From Flavobacteriales bacterium (GTDB lineage Bacteria > Bacteroidota > Bacteroidia > Flavobacteriales_G > Salibacteraceae): a DNA stretch of 64,000 bases. This document shows, piece after piece, positions 36,169 to 44,499 of the stretch. The stretch lies in NCBI GenBank assembly GCA_018660685.1, contig JABJJW010000010.1:62001-126000 (forward strand). The letters are read 5' to 3'. Positions within the stretch are counted from its first letter, which is position 1, and every line of letters starts with the position of its first letter. The position numbers and the translations under genes were made by a program. A model generated the notes under the pieces. The model saw only the letters and a list, made by a program, of their open reading frames with translations. It made no database searches and was not told the DNA's origin.

Positions 36169-37932
36169 CTAGCTAATCTTTCGCATTCTTATACTTAATG
36201 GAGTTACCTCGAGATATTCATCTACTCGAATGTATTCCATGGCTTCTTCAAGGGAGAATTGAATTTTAGGCGCAACCTTAGCTGCATCATCCGAACCAGC
36301 AGCACGGACGTTTGAGTGCTTCTTCCCTTTGATAACATTCACCTCAAGATCGTTGTCACGAGTGTGTTCACCAACTACTTGGCCTTTGTATACCTTTTCG
36401 TTTGGATCAATAAAAAAGCGTCCTCTATCCTGAAGTCTATCGAGTGCGTACATCAAAGCTGCTCCCGTTTCTGCTGAAACCAAAGCGCCTTTTTCCACTA
36501 CTCCAAACTCCCCTTTGAATGGCTTGTACTGATGGAAGCGATGCGTCATTACAGCTTCACCTGCTGTGTTCGTGAGTACTTTGTTTCGAAGACCGATCAA
36601 CCCTCTTGATGGGATTTCAAATTCAAGGTGTTGAATATCTCCCTTGCCCTCCATAATCAGGAGTTCTCCCTTTCGTTGTGTTACAAGCTCAATAGCTTTG
36701 CCACTGTACTCTTCTGGAACATCAATCACGAGAGTCTCATATGGCTCCGACTTGATACCGTCGATTTCTTTGAAGATCACTTGAGGTTTTCCTACTTGAA
36801 CTTCGTAACCCTCACGTCGCATTGTTTCGATGAGAATACTTAAGTGAAGAACGCCTCTACCGTAAACGTTGAATTTGTCTTCGCTATCGGTGTCTTCGAC
36901 TCGAAGCGCTAGGTTCTTTTCTGTTTCCTTATACAGACGGTCACGCAGATGCCTTGAGGTTACAAACTTTCCTTCCTTTCCAAAGAACGGCGAATTGTTG
37001 ATTGTGAAGAGCATACTCATTGTTGGCTCATCGACATTGATTCTTGGTAGTGCTTCTGGATTATCAAGAGAAGCCAATGTATCACCGATCTCAAAGTTTT
37101 CTAGCCCAACCATTGCACATAGGTCACCACTGCGTGCTGAGTCAACTTCTGATCTTCCAAGTCCTTCGAACACGTAGAGTTCTTTGATTCTATTTTTCTT
37201 GACGCTGCCATCTCGCTTCATCAAGGCGTAGTCACCGCCTTTCTTTATATCTCCTCGGTAAACCTTTCCAATGGCGATTCTTCCCTTGTAGCTACTAAAG
37301 TCTAGAGATGTGATCTGCATTTGCGCTTCCCCGCTATTGTACTCAGCCTCTGGGATGACTTCGACGATGGTATCAAGAAGATGCTGAACTGTATTGGTCG
37401 GTTCCTTCCAGTCATGACTCATCCAACCATGCTTACTGGATCCATAAAGCGTTTCGAAGCCAAGTTGATCTTCGGACGCGTCCAAATTGAACATGAGGTC
37501 AAAAACCTGCTCATGGACTTCATCCGGACGACAGTTTTCTTTGTCTACTTTATTGACGACAACAATTGGTTTCAGGTTTAACTCAATAGCTTTCCCAAGT
37601 ACGAATCGTGTTTGTGGCATTGGTCCTTCGAAAGCATCGACTAATAGAATAACTCCATCAGCCATTTTCAATACACGCTCTACTTCGCCTCCAAAATCGG
37701 CGTGACCTGGAGTGTCAATGATGTTCACCTTGACCCCTTTGTGCACGACTGAAACATTCTTACTGAGAATCGTAATTCCACGTTCACGCTCCAGGTCGTT
37801 GCTATCTAGGATGAGTTCACCTACTTCCTTTCGATCATCGAGCACCTTGCTCTCGTGGATAATCTTATCGACCAAAGTCGTTTTACCATGATCAACGTGT
37901 GCGATGATGGCTATGTTTCTAATTGACTGCAT
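36169..37932 (-). CDS. typA: Translational GTPase TypA/BipA
   Basis: A ribosome-associated GTPase of 587 residues needed for ribosome assembly and stress growth. G1 is AHVDHGKTTL, G3 is DTPGHADFGGEVERVL, and G4 is NKVDKENC. Domains II, III and V follow, and the C-terminal domain includes LIGLRNKVLTNTAGEAVMTHRF. Length is close to the family norm of about 600. Divergent from fdhD with 110 bp between starts. Confidence 0.96.
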   Translation of the reverse strand: MQSIRNIAIIAHVDHGKTTLVDKIIHESKVLDDRKEVGELILDSNDLERERGITILSKNVSVVHKGVKVNIIDTPGHADFGGEVERVLKMADGVILLVDAFEGPMPQTRFVLGKAIELNLKPIVVVNKVDKENCRPDEVHEQVFDLMFNLDASEDQLGFETLYGSSKHGWMSHDWKEPTNTVQHLLDTIVEVIPEAEYNSGEAQMQITSLDFSSYKGRIAIGKVYRGDIKKGGDYALMKRDGSVKKNRIKELYVFEGLGRSEVDSARSGDLCAMVGLENFEIGDTLASLDNPEALPRINVDEPTMSMLFTINNSPFFGKEGKFVTSRHLRDRLYKETEKNLALRVEDTDSEDKFNVYGRGVLHLSILIETMRREGYEVQVGKPQVIFKEIDGIKSEPYETLVIDVPEEYSGKAIELVTQRKGELLIMEGKGDIQHLEFEIPSRGLIGLRNKVLTNTAGEAVMTHRFHQYKPFKGEFGVVEKGALVSAETGAALMYALDRLQDRGRFFIDPNEKVYKGQVVGEHTRDNDLEVNVIKGKKHSNVRAAGSDDAAKVAPKIQFSLEEAMEYIRVDEYLEVTPLSIRMRKIS

Positions 37933-38042
37933 ACCAATGCTTTTTGCGGCCGCGAAAGTAGTCCATATAAATCAGGAATTATGGGAAGGGTTGTGATATT
38001 TGAGGAGGTAATCGCTCTACTGATATTATTCATCTTTGTTTT

Positions 38043-38885
38043 ATGTCCCAACCAAGCGCTTTACCGACAGAAGTCACTCAGATTGACGGTGACGTCCGAA
38101 GCACCAAACTCGACCTGCTCAGCGTTGAAGAACCGATGGAAATCAGGCTTGGTTATGGTCCTGAGGATGGCCGGGAACAAAAGAGCCTCGCCATCACGAT
38201 GCGCACGCCAGGGCATGATTTTGAGTTGGCACTGGGTTTTCTCTTCACAGAAGGCATTATTGAGGGCATGGAACAGATTCAAAACATCGTGTATTGTACG
38301 GATGACGAAACTGGAGAATTAACGGACAATGTGGTCAGGGTTGAGCTAAGCCCAACTTTGAAAATCGAATGGTCTCAATTTGAACGTAATTTCTACACCA
38401 ATTCAAGCTGTGGGATTTGTGGAAAGGCCTCGATAGAAAGCCTTGAATCATTCTGCCCAACAAAAGTCAGTTCGAACATCAAGGTGAACGACGCTATAAT
38501 TCACGGCCTTTCAGACAAAATGCGTGTGAAACAGAATGTCTTTGAACATACAGGCGGGCTCCACGGCTCCGCAGTGTTTGACCAAAATGGTGAACTGCTC
38601 ATGATGCGTGAAGATATTGGCCGTCACAATGCAGTGGATAAGATCGTTGGGGCTTCGCTATTTCAAAAGATGCTTCCGTTGGAGTCGCATATTTTGATGT
38701 TGAGTGGTAGGTGTTCGTTCGAGCTTATGCAAAAAGCGATTTTAGCCCGAATTCCTATCATCGTAGCGATAGGAGCTTCTTCAAGTTTGGCGGTTAACAC
38801 AGCGCAGGAATATGGTGTTACGCTGCTTGGTTTTACACGCAACAACAGTTTCAATATTTATAGCCACCCGGAACGGATCGGTTGA
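38043..38885 (+). CDS. fdhD: Formate dehydrogenase accessory sulfurtransferase FdhD
   Basis: Transfers sulfur from a cysteine desulfurase to the bis-MGD cofactor of formate dehydrogenase; 280 residues. The CxxC motif is Cys123 and Cys126 in SCGICGK. The conserved HTGGLHGSAVF and REDIGRHNAVDKIVG segments follow. No formate dehydrogenase gene is in this window, so the client enzyme lies elsewhere. It is tail-to-tail with oxyR with zero gap. Confidence 0.95.
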   Translation: MSQPSALPTEVTQIDGDVRSTKLDLLSVEEPMEIRLGYGPEDGREQKSLAITMRTPGHDFELALGFLFTEGIIEGMEQIQNIVYCTDDETGELTDNVVRVELSPTLKIEWSQFERNFYTNSSCGICGKASIESLESFCPTKVSSNIKVNDAIIHGLSDKMRVKQNVFEHTGGLHGSAVFDQNGELLMMREDIGRHNAVDKIVGASLFQKMLPLESHILMLSGRCSFELMQKAILARIPIIVAIGASSSLAVNTAQEYGVTLLGFTRNNSFNIYSHPERIG

Positions 38886-39830
38886 TTAAATGGCGACGAC
38901 CTCACCATTGTCTTTATTGTCCAATACAGATTTTGGGAGAGATTTAACAATGCTATCCCTCATGGCATTAATCATACTCTCTTTTAGTCCCTTCCTCCTT
39001 GTAATCGTGCTAATCTCCCGAAGTGGGTTCGTCGAACCAATAAATTTCACACGATCTATTTGTTCTTCCGTAATTACGTCCAATGCAAGTTCGGGAATAA
39101 TGGTGCTTCCTCCCTCCTTGTCGACCAAGCGCATCAATGTCTCAATGGATCCACTCTCATAGTTGAACTCTAGGTTCTTGTATTTGGTTTGATTCAATGA
39201 ACAGAGATTAAATGTTTGATTTCTGAAACAGTTACCCTCACTCAGAATCCATAGTTTCTTTGAAAGCATTTTGTCAAGTTCGATCCTATTCCCCTTAGTT
39301 GAGCTTAGTTCATCATCCGCATAGGCCAGGAGTTTTTCATAGAACAAGGGTTTTTCTACGATGGAAGCAATTTTAAGTGGCGTGGCGAGTATTCCAACAT
39401 CAATGGATTCATTGTTCAGGCGCTCTACGATTTCTTCGGTTTTAAATTCAGTAACCACAAGCTCTACCTCAGGATATTTCCTTAAAAAATCACCTAAGAA
39501 TATCGGCATTAAATAAGGCGCGATGGTTGGGATGATCCCTACTCTCAGCTCACCAGCAACCTTTCCTTTACTTCGATCAATAATATCATCGATAACCTTC
39601 AATTCTGAAAGAGCCTCACGCGCCTGTTCCACAATCAGCTCTCCAATCTGGGTGAATTTAAGCGGTTGTTTTGATCGATCTAATAGCGGTAGGCCAAGAT
39701 CATTTTCAAGTTTTTTGATCTGCATACTCAACGTAGGTTGAGTTACATAACAGTGTTCGGCAGCCTTACTAAAACTTCGATAGCGGTCAATTGCGACTAA
39801 ATAGGTCAATTGCTGAATAGAGTAATTCAT
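38886..39830 (-). CDS. oxyR: LysR-type hydrogen peroxide sensor OxyR
   Basis: A 314-residue LysR regulator. The N-terminal winged helix (residues 1-60) is followed by the effector domain. Cys201 and Cys210 in EGNCFRNQTFNLC occupy the positions of the redox-active E. coli Cys199 and Cys208 with the same 9-residue spacing, which distinguishes OxyR from other LysR proteins. It should activate peroxide defence genes. No catalase or Dps gene lies next to it. A promoter-like octamer lies 19 bp before its ATG. Confidence 0.92.
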   Translation of the reverse strand: MNYSIQQLTYLVAIDRYRSFSKAAEHCYVTQPTLSMQIKKLENDLGLPLLDRSKQPLKFTQIGELIVEQAREALSELKVIDDIIDRSKGKVAGELRVGIIPTIAPYLMPIFLGDFLRKYPEVELVVTEFKTEEIVERLNNESIDVGILATPLKIASIVEKPLFYEKLLAYADDELSSTKGNRIELDKMLSKKLWILSEGNCFRNQTFNLCSLNQTKYKNLEFNYESGSIETLMRLVDKEGGSTIIPELALDVITEEQIDRVKFIGSTNPLREISTITRRKGLKESMINAMRDSIVKSLPKSVLDNKDNGEVVAI

Positions 39831-39848
39831 TGATCAAGAATTTCTATT

Positions 39849-39856
39849 CAAATGTA
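39849..39856 (-). promoter_or_regulatory. Bacteroidota -10 element upstream of oxyR
   Basis: On the minus strand TACATTTG matches TAnnTTTG exactly, with 18 bp between it and the oxyR ATG. A convincing -33 element is not visible. Confidence 0.45.
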
Positions 39857-39884
39857 GAATATATAACCTAGGCTGATATTCGCA

Positions 39885-40952
39885 TCAGCTACTGATGACA
39901 TACTTCTTATAGTACGCAACAAGTAATGATGTCATAGGTATAGCGATGATGAGTCCCATTAAACCGAGAAGGCTACCCCAAATACTCAAAGACAACAAGA
40001 TAATTGTGGGATTGAGTCCTGAGAACTCACCCATGATTTTAGGAGTGAGTACTGCGTCCTGGAGTAATTGAACGATGGCAAAGACGGCGACTGTCAGCCC
40101 AAGCATGAGCCAAAAGCTTTCTCCTGTTTCTAGCGAGTTTAACCCAATCAGAGCTATAGCTGGGAGGAACCCAACCAATTGCAAGTAAGGAACAAAGTTT
40201 AGCAAGCCTACGAACAGCCCTAGAACAATCGCAAAAGGAAGTCCGATGATTTTAAATCCAACGGCAAACAGAATACTCACGATCAATACAATCTTTGATT
40301 GCGCCTTAAAATATCCGTTCATCCCAGCTTCGAGGTTGCTAACCAGCTCTGTCACAAAACTCTTTTGCTTCTCTGGGATTAGTGCCTCCCAGCTATTCGA
40401 CAAGCGATCGTAATCAATCATGATAAAGATGAGGTACAAAACGTACGTGACTACAGAGAACAGTGCAGCAATTACACCCATCACACCGGATATTGCTTCC
40501 CATATCCCGCTGAGTGTGTGCAAGGCCTTATCGGTCATTCCTTCTTGACTCAGAATAGCGGTGAGGTCAAACTTGGCTAAGTACTCGCCTGCTCTATCCA
40601 CGATGTCTCGCGGCAGCCACTCAGGCCAATGCAATTGACTCACTTGAGTGGAAAGAAGACGCTGAAGAACCATCACCTCATCCACCATGAGCGGAATGAA
40701 AATGATTGCAGCGAGAGAAACCAGTAAAAGAATGGAGATCAACGTCGTGAAAACAACCAATGAACGATGTTTAATCCATCGGTGAAGGAATCGGTTTATT
40801 GGCTCTAACAAATAGGCTGTAAGCCAAGCGAGAAAGAATGGAATCAAGACCGTCGAAAGTCTATCAAGCAAGTAGTAAGCTAAGACGACTAAAGCTATTC
40901 CAAACAGAATTCGAACAAAGCGATTAAAATCAATGGGTTTGTCTCCGAACAT
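39885..40952 (-). CDS. AI-2E family (PerM-like) membrane permease
   Basis: A 355-residue protein with about eight membrane helices and family segments LFVGLLNFVPYLQLVGFLPA and PKIMGEFSGLNPTIILLSL. The family includes the proposed AI-2 exporter TqsA, PerM and Na/H antiporters, so the substrate is unknown. It forms a tight unit with the PhzF and desaturase genes upstream (gaps of 9 bp and 1 bp). Confidence 0.9.
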   Translation of the reverse strand: MFGDKPIDFNRFVRILFGIALVVLAYYLLDRLSTVLIPFFLAWLTAYLLEPINRFLHRWIKHRSLVVFTTLISILLLVSLAAIIFIPLMVDEVMVLQRLLSTQVSQLHWPEWLPRDIVDRAGEYLAKFDLTAILSQEGMTDKALHTLSGIWEAISGVMGVIAALFSVVTYVLYLIFIMIDYDRLSNSWEALIPEKQKSFVTELVSNLEAGMNGYFKAQSKIVLIVSILFAVGFKIIGLPFAIVLGLFVGLLNFVPYLQLVGFLPAIALIGLNSLETGESFWLMLGLTVAVFAIVQLLQDAVLTPKIMGEFSGLNPTIILLSLSIWGSLLGLMGLIIAIPMTSLLVAYYKKYVISS

Positions 40953-40961
40953 CGATCAATA

Positions 40962-41747
40962 TTAAGGAATGAGACTTTCTTGTCCAAAAATCAGAGTCTC
41001 TGCGGTGAGGGTTACAAGGTTATCATGATACCCACAGGACATCCTTCCGCCTCGTTTAGATAATTGATGCGCCTTCATTTCATTCTTAGCAAGTCTTTCT
41101 GACCAAAAAGGAGTTAAAAGCATATGTGCGCTCCCTGTGGCTTGATCCTCAAGGAAGCTTACGTAGGGTAAAAACACGCGAGAAACAAAATCTGAGTCAT
41201 CGCCAGTAGCTGTAACAACGTAGGCGAAGGTGTTTGATTTTCTCAGGGCGTTCCAATCTGGGTTCATCGAACAAACATCATCTGCGTTTTCAAAGAGGAC
41301 AATGTCTTTGTTGCTCGAAGTGTAGTAGGCTGCTGCCTTTCCTTTAAATCCAGTAAGTACATGTGATGGTATCTCGACTTCTGCACTGAGAATCGGTGTG
41401 CCTGTGATCGCTACTCCAGACACCTCCCTTTTCCCTAATAGAATTACCTCTCCGTAATGAAATGAGATTTCATCGATTGATGGATCCGCTTCAAACAGCA
41501 CTGCAGAAGCAGCGATGGTCCCGTGTCCGCATAGATTTATTTCTCCTTCGGGCGCAAACCATCGAACTTGATAATTGTGCGCATCCATGCGACGAATGAA
41601 ACTAGTAGCTGGCAGATTGAAGTCAGCCGCTAGATCTTGAAGTCTTTGTGAATCTGCAAGGTCATCAAGCAGCAATACGCAACATTGATTTCCCTTCGCT
41701 AAGTGACCAGTAAAAGCATTGACGAGGATGAAGTCTCCTCTATTCAT
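40962..41747 (-). CDS. PhzF family isomerase-like protein
   Basis: A 261-residue member of the PhzF/diaminopimelate epimerase fold. Typical segments are NAFTGHLAKGNQCCVLLL at the start, GEINLCGHGTIAA near residues 70-82 and SFLEDQATGSAHMLLTPFW near 200-220. Natural substrates of most such proteins are unknown; phenazine synthesis is not implied. It lies between the desaturase gene (1 bp gap) and the AI-2E gene. Confidence 0.88.
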   Translation of the reverse strand: MNRGDFILVNAFTGHLAKGNQCCVLLLDDLADSQRLQDLAADFNLPATSFIRRMDAHNYQVRWFAPEGEINLCGHGTIAASAVLFEADPSIDEISFHYGEVILLGKREVSGVAITGTPILSAEVEIPSHVLTGFKGKAAAYYTSSNKDIVLFENADDVCSMNPDWNALRKSNTFAYVVTATGDDSDFVSRVFLPYVSFLEDQATGSAHMLLTPFWSERLAKNEMKAHQLSKRGGRMSCGYHDNLVTLTAETLIFGQESLIP

Positions 41748-41748
41748 A

Positions 41749-42831
41749 TTATACTGGCTTACGTCCCAAATTCTTCATCGTACGCTGATGAATCTGAAGA
41801 GCTTCCCTAAATGACCCTGCACTTCGATATGGTAAACCAAATTCTTGTGCTGTTGCCTTTACGATTTTAGAAATCGCAGGATAGTGAATGTGAGAAATGT
41901 TCGGAAAGATGTGGTGCTCAACTTGATAGTTCAACCCTCCACAATACCACGTCAACAGCTTATTCGTTGGAGCGAAATTAGCCGTCGTCTTTAGCTGATG
42001 GCCTTCGTATGACGATGATATAACCGAAGTATCTCCCTGAATAAATTCATGCTCTTCCATGATGTGCGCAGGCTGAAAAATCATTGCAAGCAGTAGGCCG
42101 CCAATCATGTGCATCATTAGGAACGCAGCCACAACAAGAATTGGGTTGTAACCTAACATCAACGGAGTAACGATCATGTAACCGTAATACACAATTTTCG
42201 AAACCACAAGAATGGCCATTTCAGAACCGTACTTAGCACCCTGCGCCTCAACCAAGCCTCGGGAGTTGTACGCACTCAACCTCTTGAAGTCCTTGAGTGT
42301 AACCCATGATACAGTCATCAATGAATAGAGGAACCATGAATAAATGTGTTGAAGCTGGTGACGTGGCTTCCAAGGCTCATTCGGTGTAAACCTCATGATA
42401 TCTCCTCCTTCTAAATCTTCATCCACACCATGAACATTAGTAAAGCTGTGGTGAAGTACGTTGTGTTGAATCTTCCAATTCAAGGCATTTCCACCAATGA
42501 CATTCAATGAATAACCCATCATTGTGTTAACCCATCTCTTCTTAGAGAAAGATCCATGGCATGAGTCGTGCATAATTGCTAGACCAATTCCTGCCACACC
42601 GACTCCCATTATTGCAGCACAAAGCACATATTGCCATGCTGTTAAGTTCATTGTAACCATCAGTGCATATGGGCCAAAATACATGGCCAGCATTGAAATG
42701 GTTTTGAGGGCGACTTTCCAATCACCTGTTCGGTCAAGATGGTTTTCCTCGAAGTAAGCATTCACTCGCTTTCTTAGCTGTCTCGAAAAATCTTGATCTA
42801 CTGTCCTGTCAAAACGTGGTGCATTTTTCAC
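41749..42831 (-). CDS. Membrane fatty acid desaturase (acyl-CoA/front-end type)
   Basis: A di-iron membrane desaturase of 360 residues starting at GTG 42831. The three histidine boxes are HDSCHG (residues 88-93), HNVLHHSFTNVHG (123-135) and the glutamine-type third box QVEHHIFPNISH near 305. That third box is typical of the FADS family related to linoleoyl-CoA and delta-6 desaturases. It probably adjusts membrane fluidity. Four or more membrane segments are visible. First gene of the desaturase-PhzF-permease unit. Confidence 0.92.
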   Translation of the reverse strand: MKNAPRFDRTVDQDFSRQLRKRVNAYFEENHLDRTGDWKVALKTISMLAMYFGPYALMVTMNLTAWQYVLCAAIMGVGVAGIGLAIMHDSCHGSFSKKRWVNTMMGYSLNVIGGNALNWKIQHNVLHHSFTNVHGVDEDLEGGDIMRFTPNEPWKPRHQLQHIYSWFLYSLMTVSWVTLKDFKRLSAYNSRGLVEAQGAKYGSEMAILVVSKIVYYGYMIVTPLMLGYNPILVVAAFLMMHMIGGLLLAMIFQPAHIMEEHEFIQGDTSVISSSYEGHQLKTTANFAPTNKLLTWYCGGLNYQVEHHIFPNISHIHYPAISKIVKATAQEFGLPYRSAGSFREALQIHQRTMKNLGRKPV

Positions 42832-42850
42832 TCGTTACAGTTTTTAATTA

Positions 42851-43291
42851 TTATTTGTCGATTGCGACTATCTTGATATCGAAGGTCAAATCTTGGCCTG
42901 CTAACGGATGGTTAGCATCCAACTTAATTGACTCTTCAGTTATTTCAGTTATTGTAACGGGAATTTGTCTCCCATCTTCTAGACTAGAAACTAATCTTTG
43001 ACCAACATGTGGCTTCAATTCGTCTGGAATTGAATCCTTTGGCACATCGTAGATCAAATCGTCCTTCATACCACCGTACGCTTCGTCAGCCGGAATGGTA
43101 AACTTCTTAGACTCATCCACCTTCATTCCTTTCACGGCTTTGTCAAACCCAGGTATTACCTGTCCTTCACCTACTTTAAATGCAAGTGGCTCTCTTCCTT
43201 CAGAAGAATCAAACTGCTCTCCGCTCGACAACGTTCCTGTATAGTGTAAACTTACTTGATCTTCGTTGTCAACTACTGTACTCTCGCTCAT
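42851..43291 (-). CDS. SlyD-like FKBP-type peptidyl-prolyl isomerase
   Basis: A cytoplasmic prolyl isomerase and chaperone of about 146 residues from ATG 43291. This start has AGGA just upstream and gives the usual MSES...QVSLHYTG N-terminus. The frame to 43324 adds 11 residues unlike the family. The insert-in-flap region (residues 70-120) marks it as SlyD-like, but the C-terminal histidine-rich metal tail of E. coli SlyD is absent. Confidence 0.9.
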   Translation of the reverse strand: MSESTVVDNEDQVSLHYTGTLSSGEQFDSSEGREPLAFKVGEGQVIPGFDKAVKGMKVDESKKFTIPADEAYGGMKDDLIYDVPKDSIPDELKPHVGQRLVSSLEDGRQIPVTITEITEESIKLDANHPLAGQDLTFDIKIVAIDK

Positions 43292-43407
43292 TCCTATTCC
43301 TTTTATAATCAGTGGTTTCTTCACTAATTTAGTGCAAAATTAGTCTACTTATTGGAACCTCTACTACCCCCTGACTCTTCTCATTCAAAATGCATTGTTG
43401 ATATCAA

Positions 43408-43437
43408 TAAAAAACCCGGCCTCATTGAGAACCGGGT
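43408..43437 (-). terminator. Rho-independent terminator of the SRPBCC/GyrI gene
   Basis: On the minus strand ACCCGG and CCGGGT form a 6-bp stem around a 12-nt loop, followed by at least six T. It lies 23 bp past the stop of the gene ending at 43460. Confidence 0.75.
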
Positions 43438-43459
43438 CAAGTTTAAATATTTGTTATCG

Positions 43460-44464
43460 TCAGATAGGATAGATGATTTTCGTCAGTATTTCACTCGGAT
43501 CTGTCCCTTCTGTCGGATCCGTCACATACTCTTCCGCCGCCACTTCTCCGAATTCTATACCATGCCACTTCATGTACTTTTCCATTGCCTCGTGAGCCTT
43601 GCCGGTTCCCTCATATTCACCGTAATACTCAATCACCAAGCAATCGCCAGATAATTCATAACTCTCAAATCCCTCAATGGAACCAGACGCAATTGGAGCG
43701 CCAGCAAGCATATCAGCTCTTTGGTTCTCTTCGTCCCACATAAAGAAAAGGCCCATTGGCATTCCAGCCATTTTCAACCCATTTTCTGCGATGGCACCTG
43801 CGGTCTTTGGAAGGTTTTCCATGTAAAACTCTTTCATACCTGCCCACTCAACGGTATCTCGAATACCTATTACAGTTCGAGACTCCATTGTCTCGCGCAT
43901 GACCGTATATCCATCGAACTCTGTACGGTTCGCCTTTGAATCTTCAACCATGGTCTTCAAGTTTTCGAGTCCTTCTTGGTATGAGCCTCCTAGCATATCT
44001 TCCAAATCAATGAAGACTAACATCATGTTTCCTGGGAATGATTCATCCGCATCGTAACTCCATGTGACATCAGTACCTGCTTCGGTTTCTACCAAATTCA
44101 TAGTAGCATCGGCCTCCCCTGCCATGGGTGAGAAAAAGGTTAGATGTGTGACCATTGAACCTTCTCCCATGCTGGTTATTTCCTGCTTTCCAGTGCCTGT
44201 TTCTTCTCCTTCCCACTCCATTGTAGAGCCCACTTCTCCGTCATTATCCGAATAAGTAGTTTGCTGAGTTGTATCCATGGCAGCCCAAGGAGACCATTCT
44301 TGCATAGAGTGAAAATTGTTCACGTTTTCCCAGACCATATCACTCGGTGCTTCTATGCTTACCGTTCGTTCTAGGTGGGTGTGTGTTGGTGCTAGAAAGG
44401 CTAAAACACCTATAATTACTGCCAGAACGAGAACAATCGCTCCGAAAATTTTTAAAGCTTTCAT
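43460..44464 (-). CDS. SRPBCC domain plus GyrI-like domain protein
   Basis: About 334 residues from ATG 44464, giving an N-terminal membrane anchor (KIFGAIVLVLAVIIGVLAFL). Residues 30-165 form an SRPBCC/polyketide-cyclase-like helix-grip domain (IEAPSDMVWENVNNFHSMQEWSPW). Residues 185-330 form a GyrI-like effector-binding domain (GYTVMRETMESRTVIGIRDTV). Both domains bind hydrophobic small molecules in other proteins. The ligand is unknown. Divergent from the M14 peptidase with 35 bp between starts. Confidence 0.85.
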   Translation of the reverse strand: MKALKIFGAIVLVLAVIIGVLAFLAPTHTHLERTVSIEAPSDMVWENVNNFHSMQEWSPWAAMDTTQQTTYSDNDGEVGSTMEWEGEETGTGKQEITSMGEGSMVTHLTFFSPMAGEADATMNLVETEAGTDVTWSYDADESFPGNMMLVFIDLEDMLGGSYQEGLENLKTMVEDSKANRTEFDGYTVMRETMESRTVIGIRDTVEWAGMKEFYMENLPKTAGAIAENGLKMAGMPMGLFFMWDEENQRADMLAGAPIASGSIEGFESYELSGDCLVIEYYGEYEGTGKAHEAMEKYMKWHGIEFGEVAAEEYVTDPTEGTDPSEILTKIIYPI

Positions 44465-44499
44465 ATTTGAATAGATTAGTGTTTGACTTCTCAATAATA

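Noticed and set aside
39872-39889. GCTGAT...ATCAGC hairpin between oxyR and the AI-2E permease
   Set aside because: Overlaps the permease stop and has no T run, so it is not supported as a terminator.
40962-41747. Phenazine biosynthesis
   Set aside because: PhzF-fold proteins are widespread and no other phenazine gene is present.
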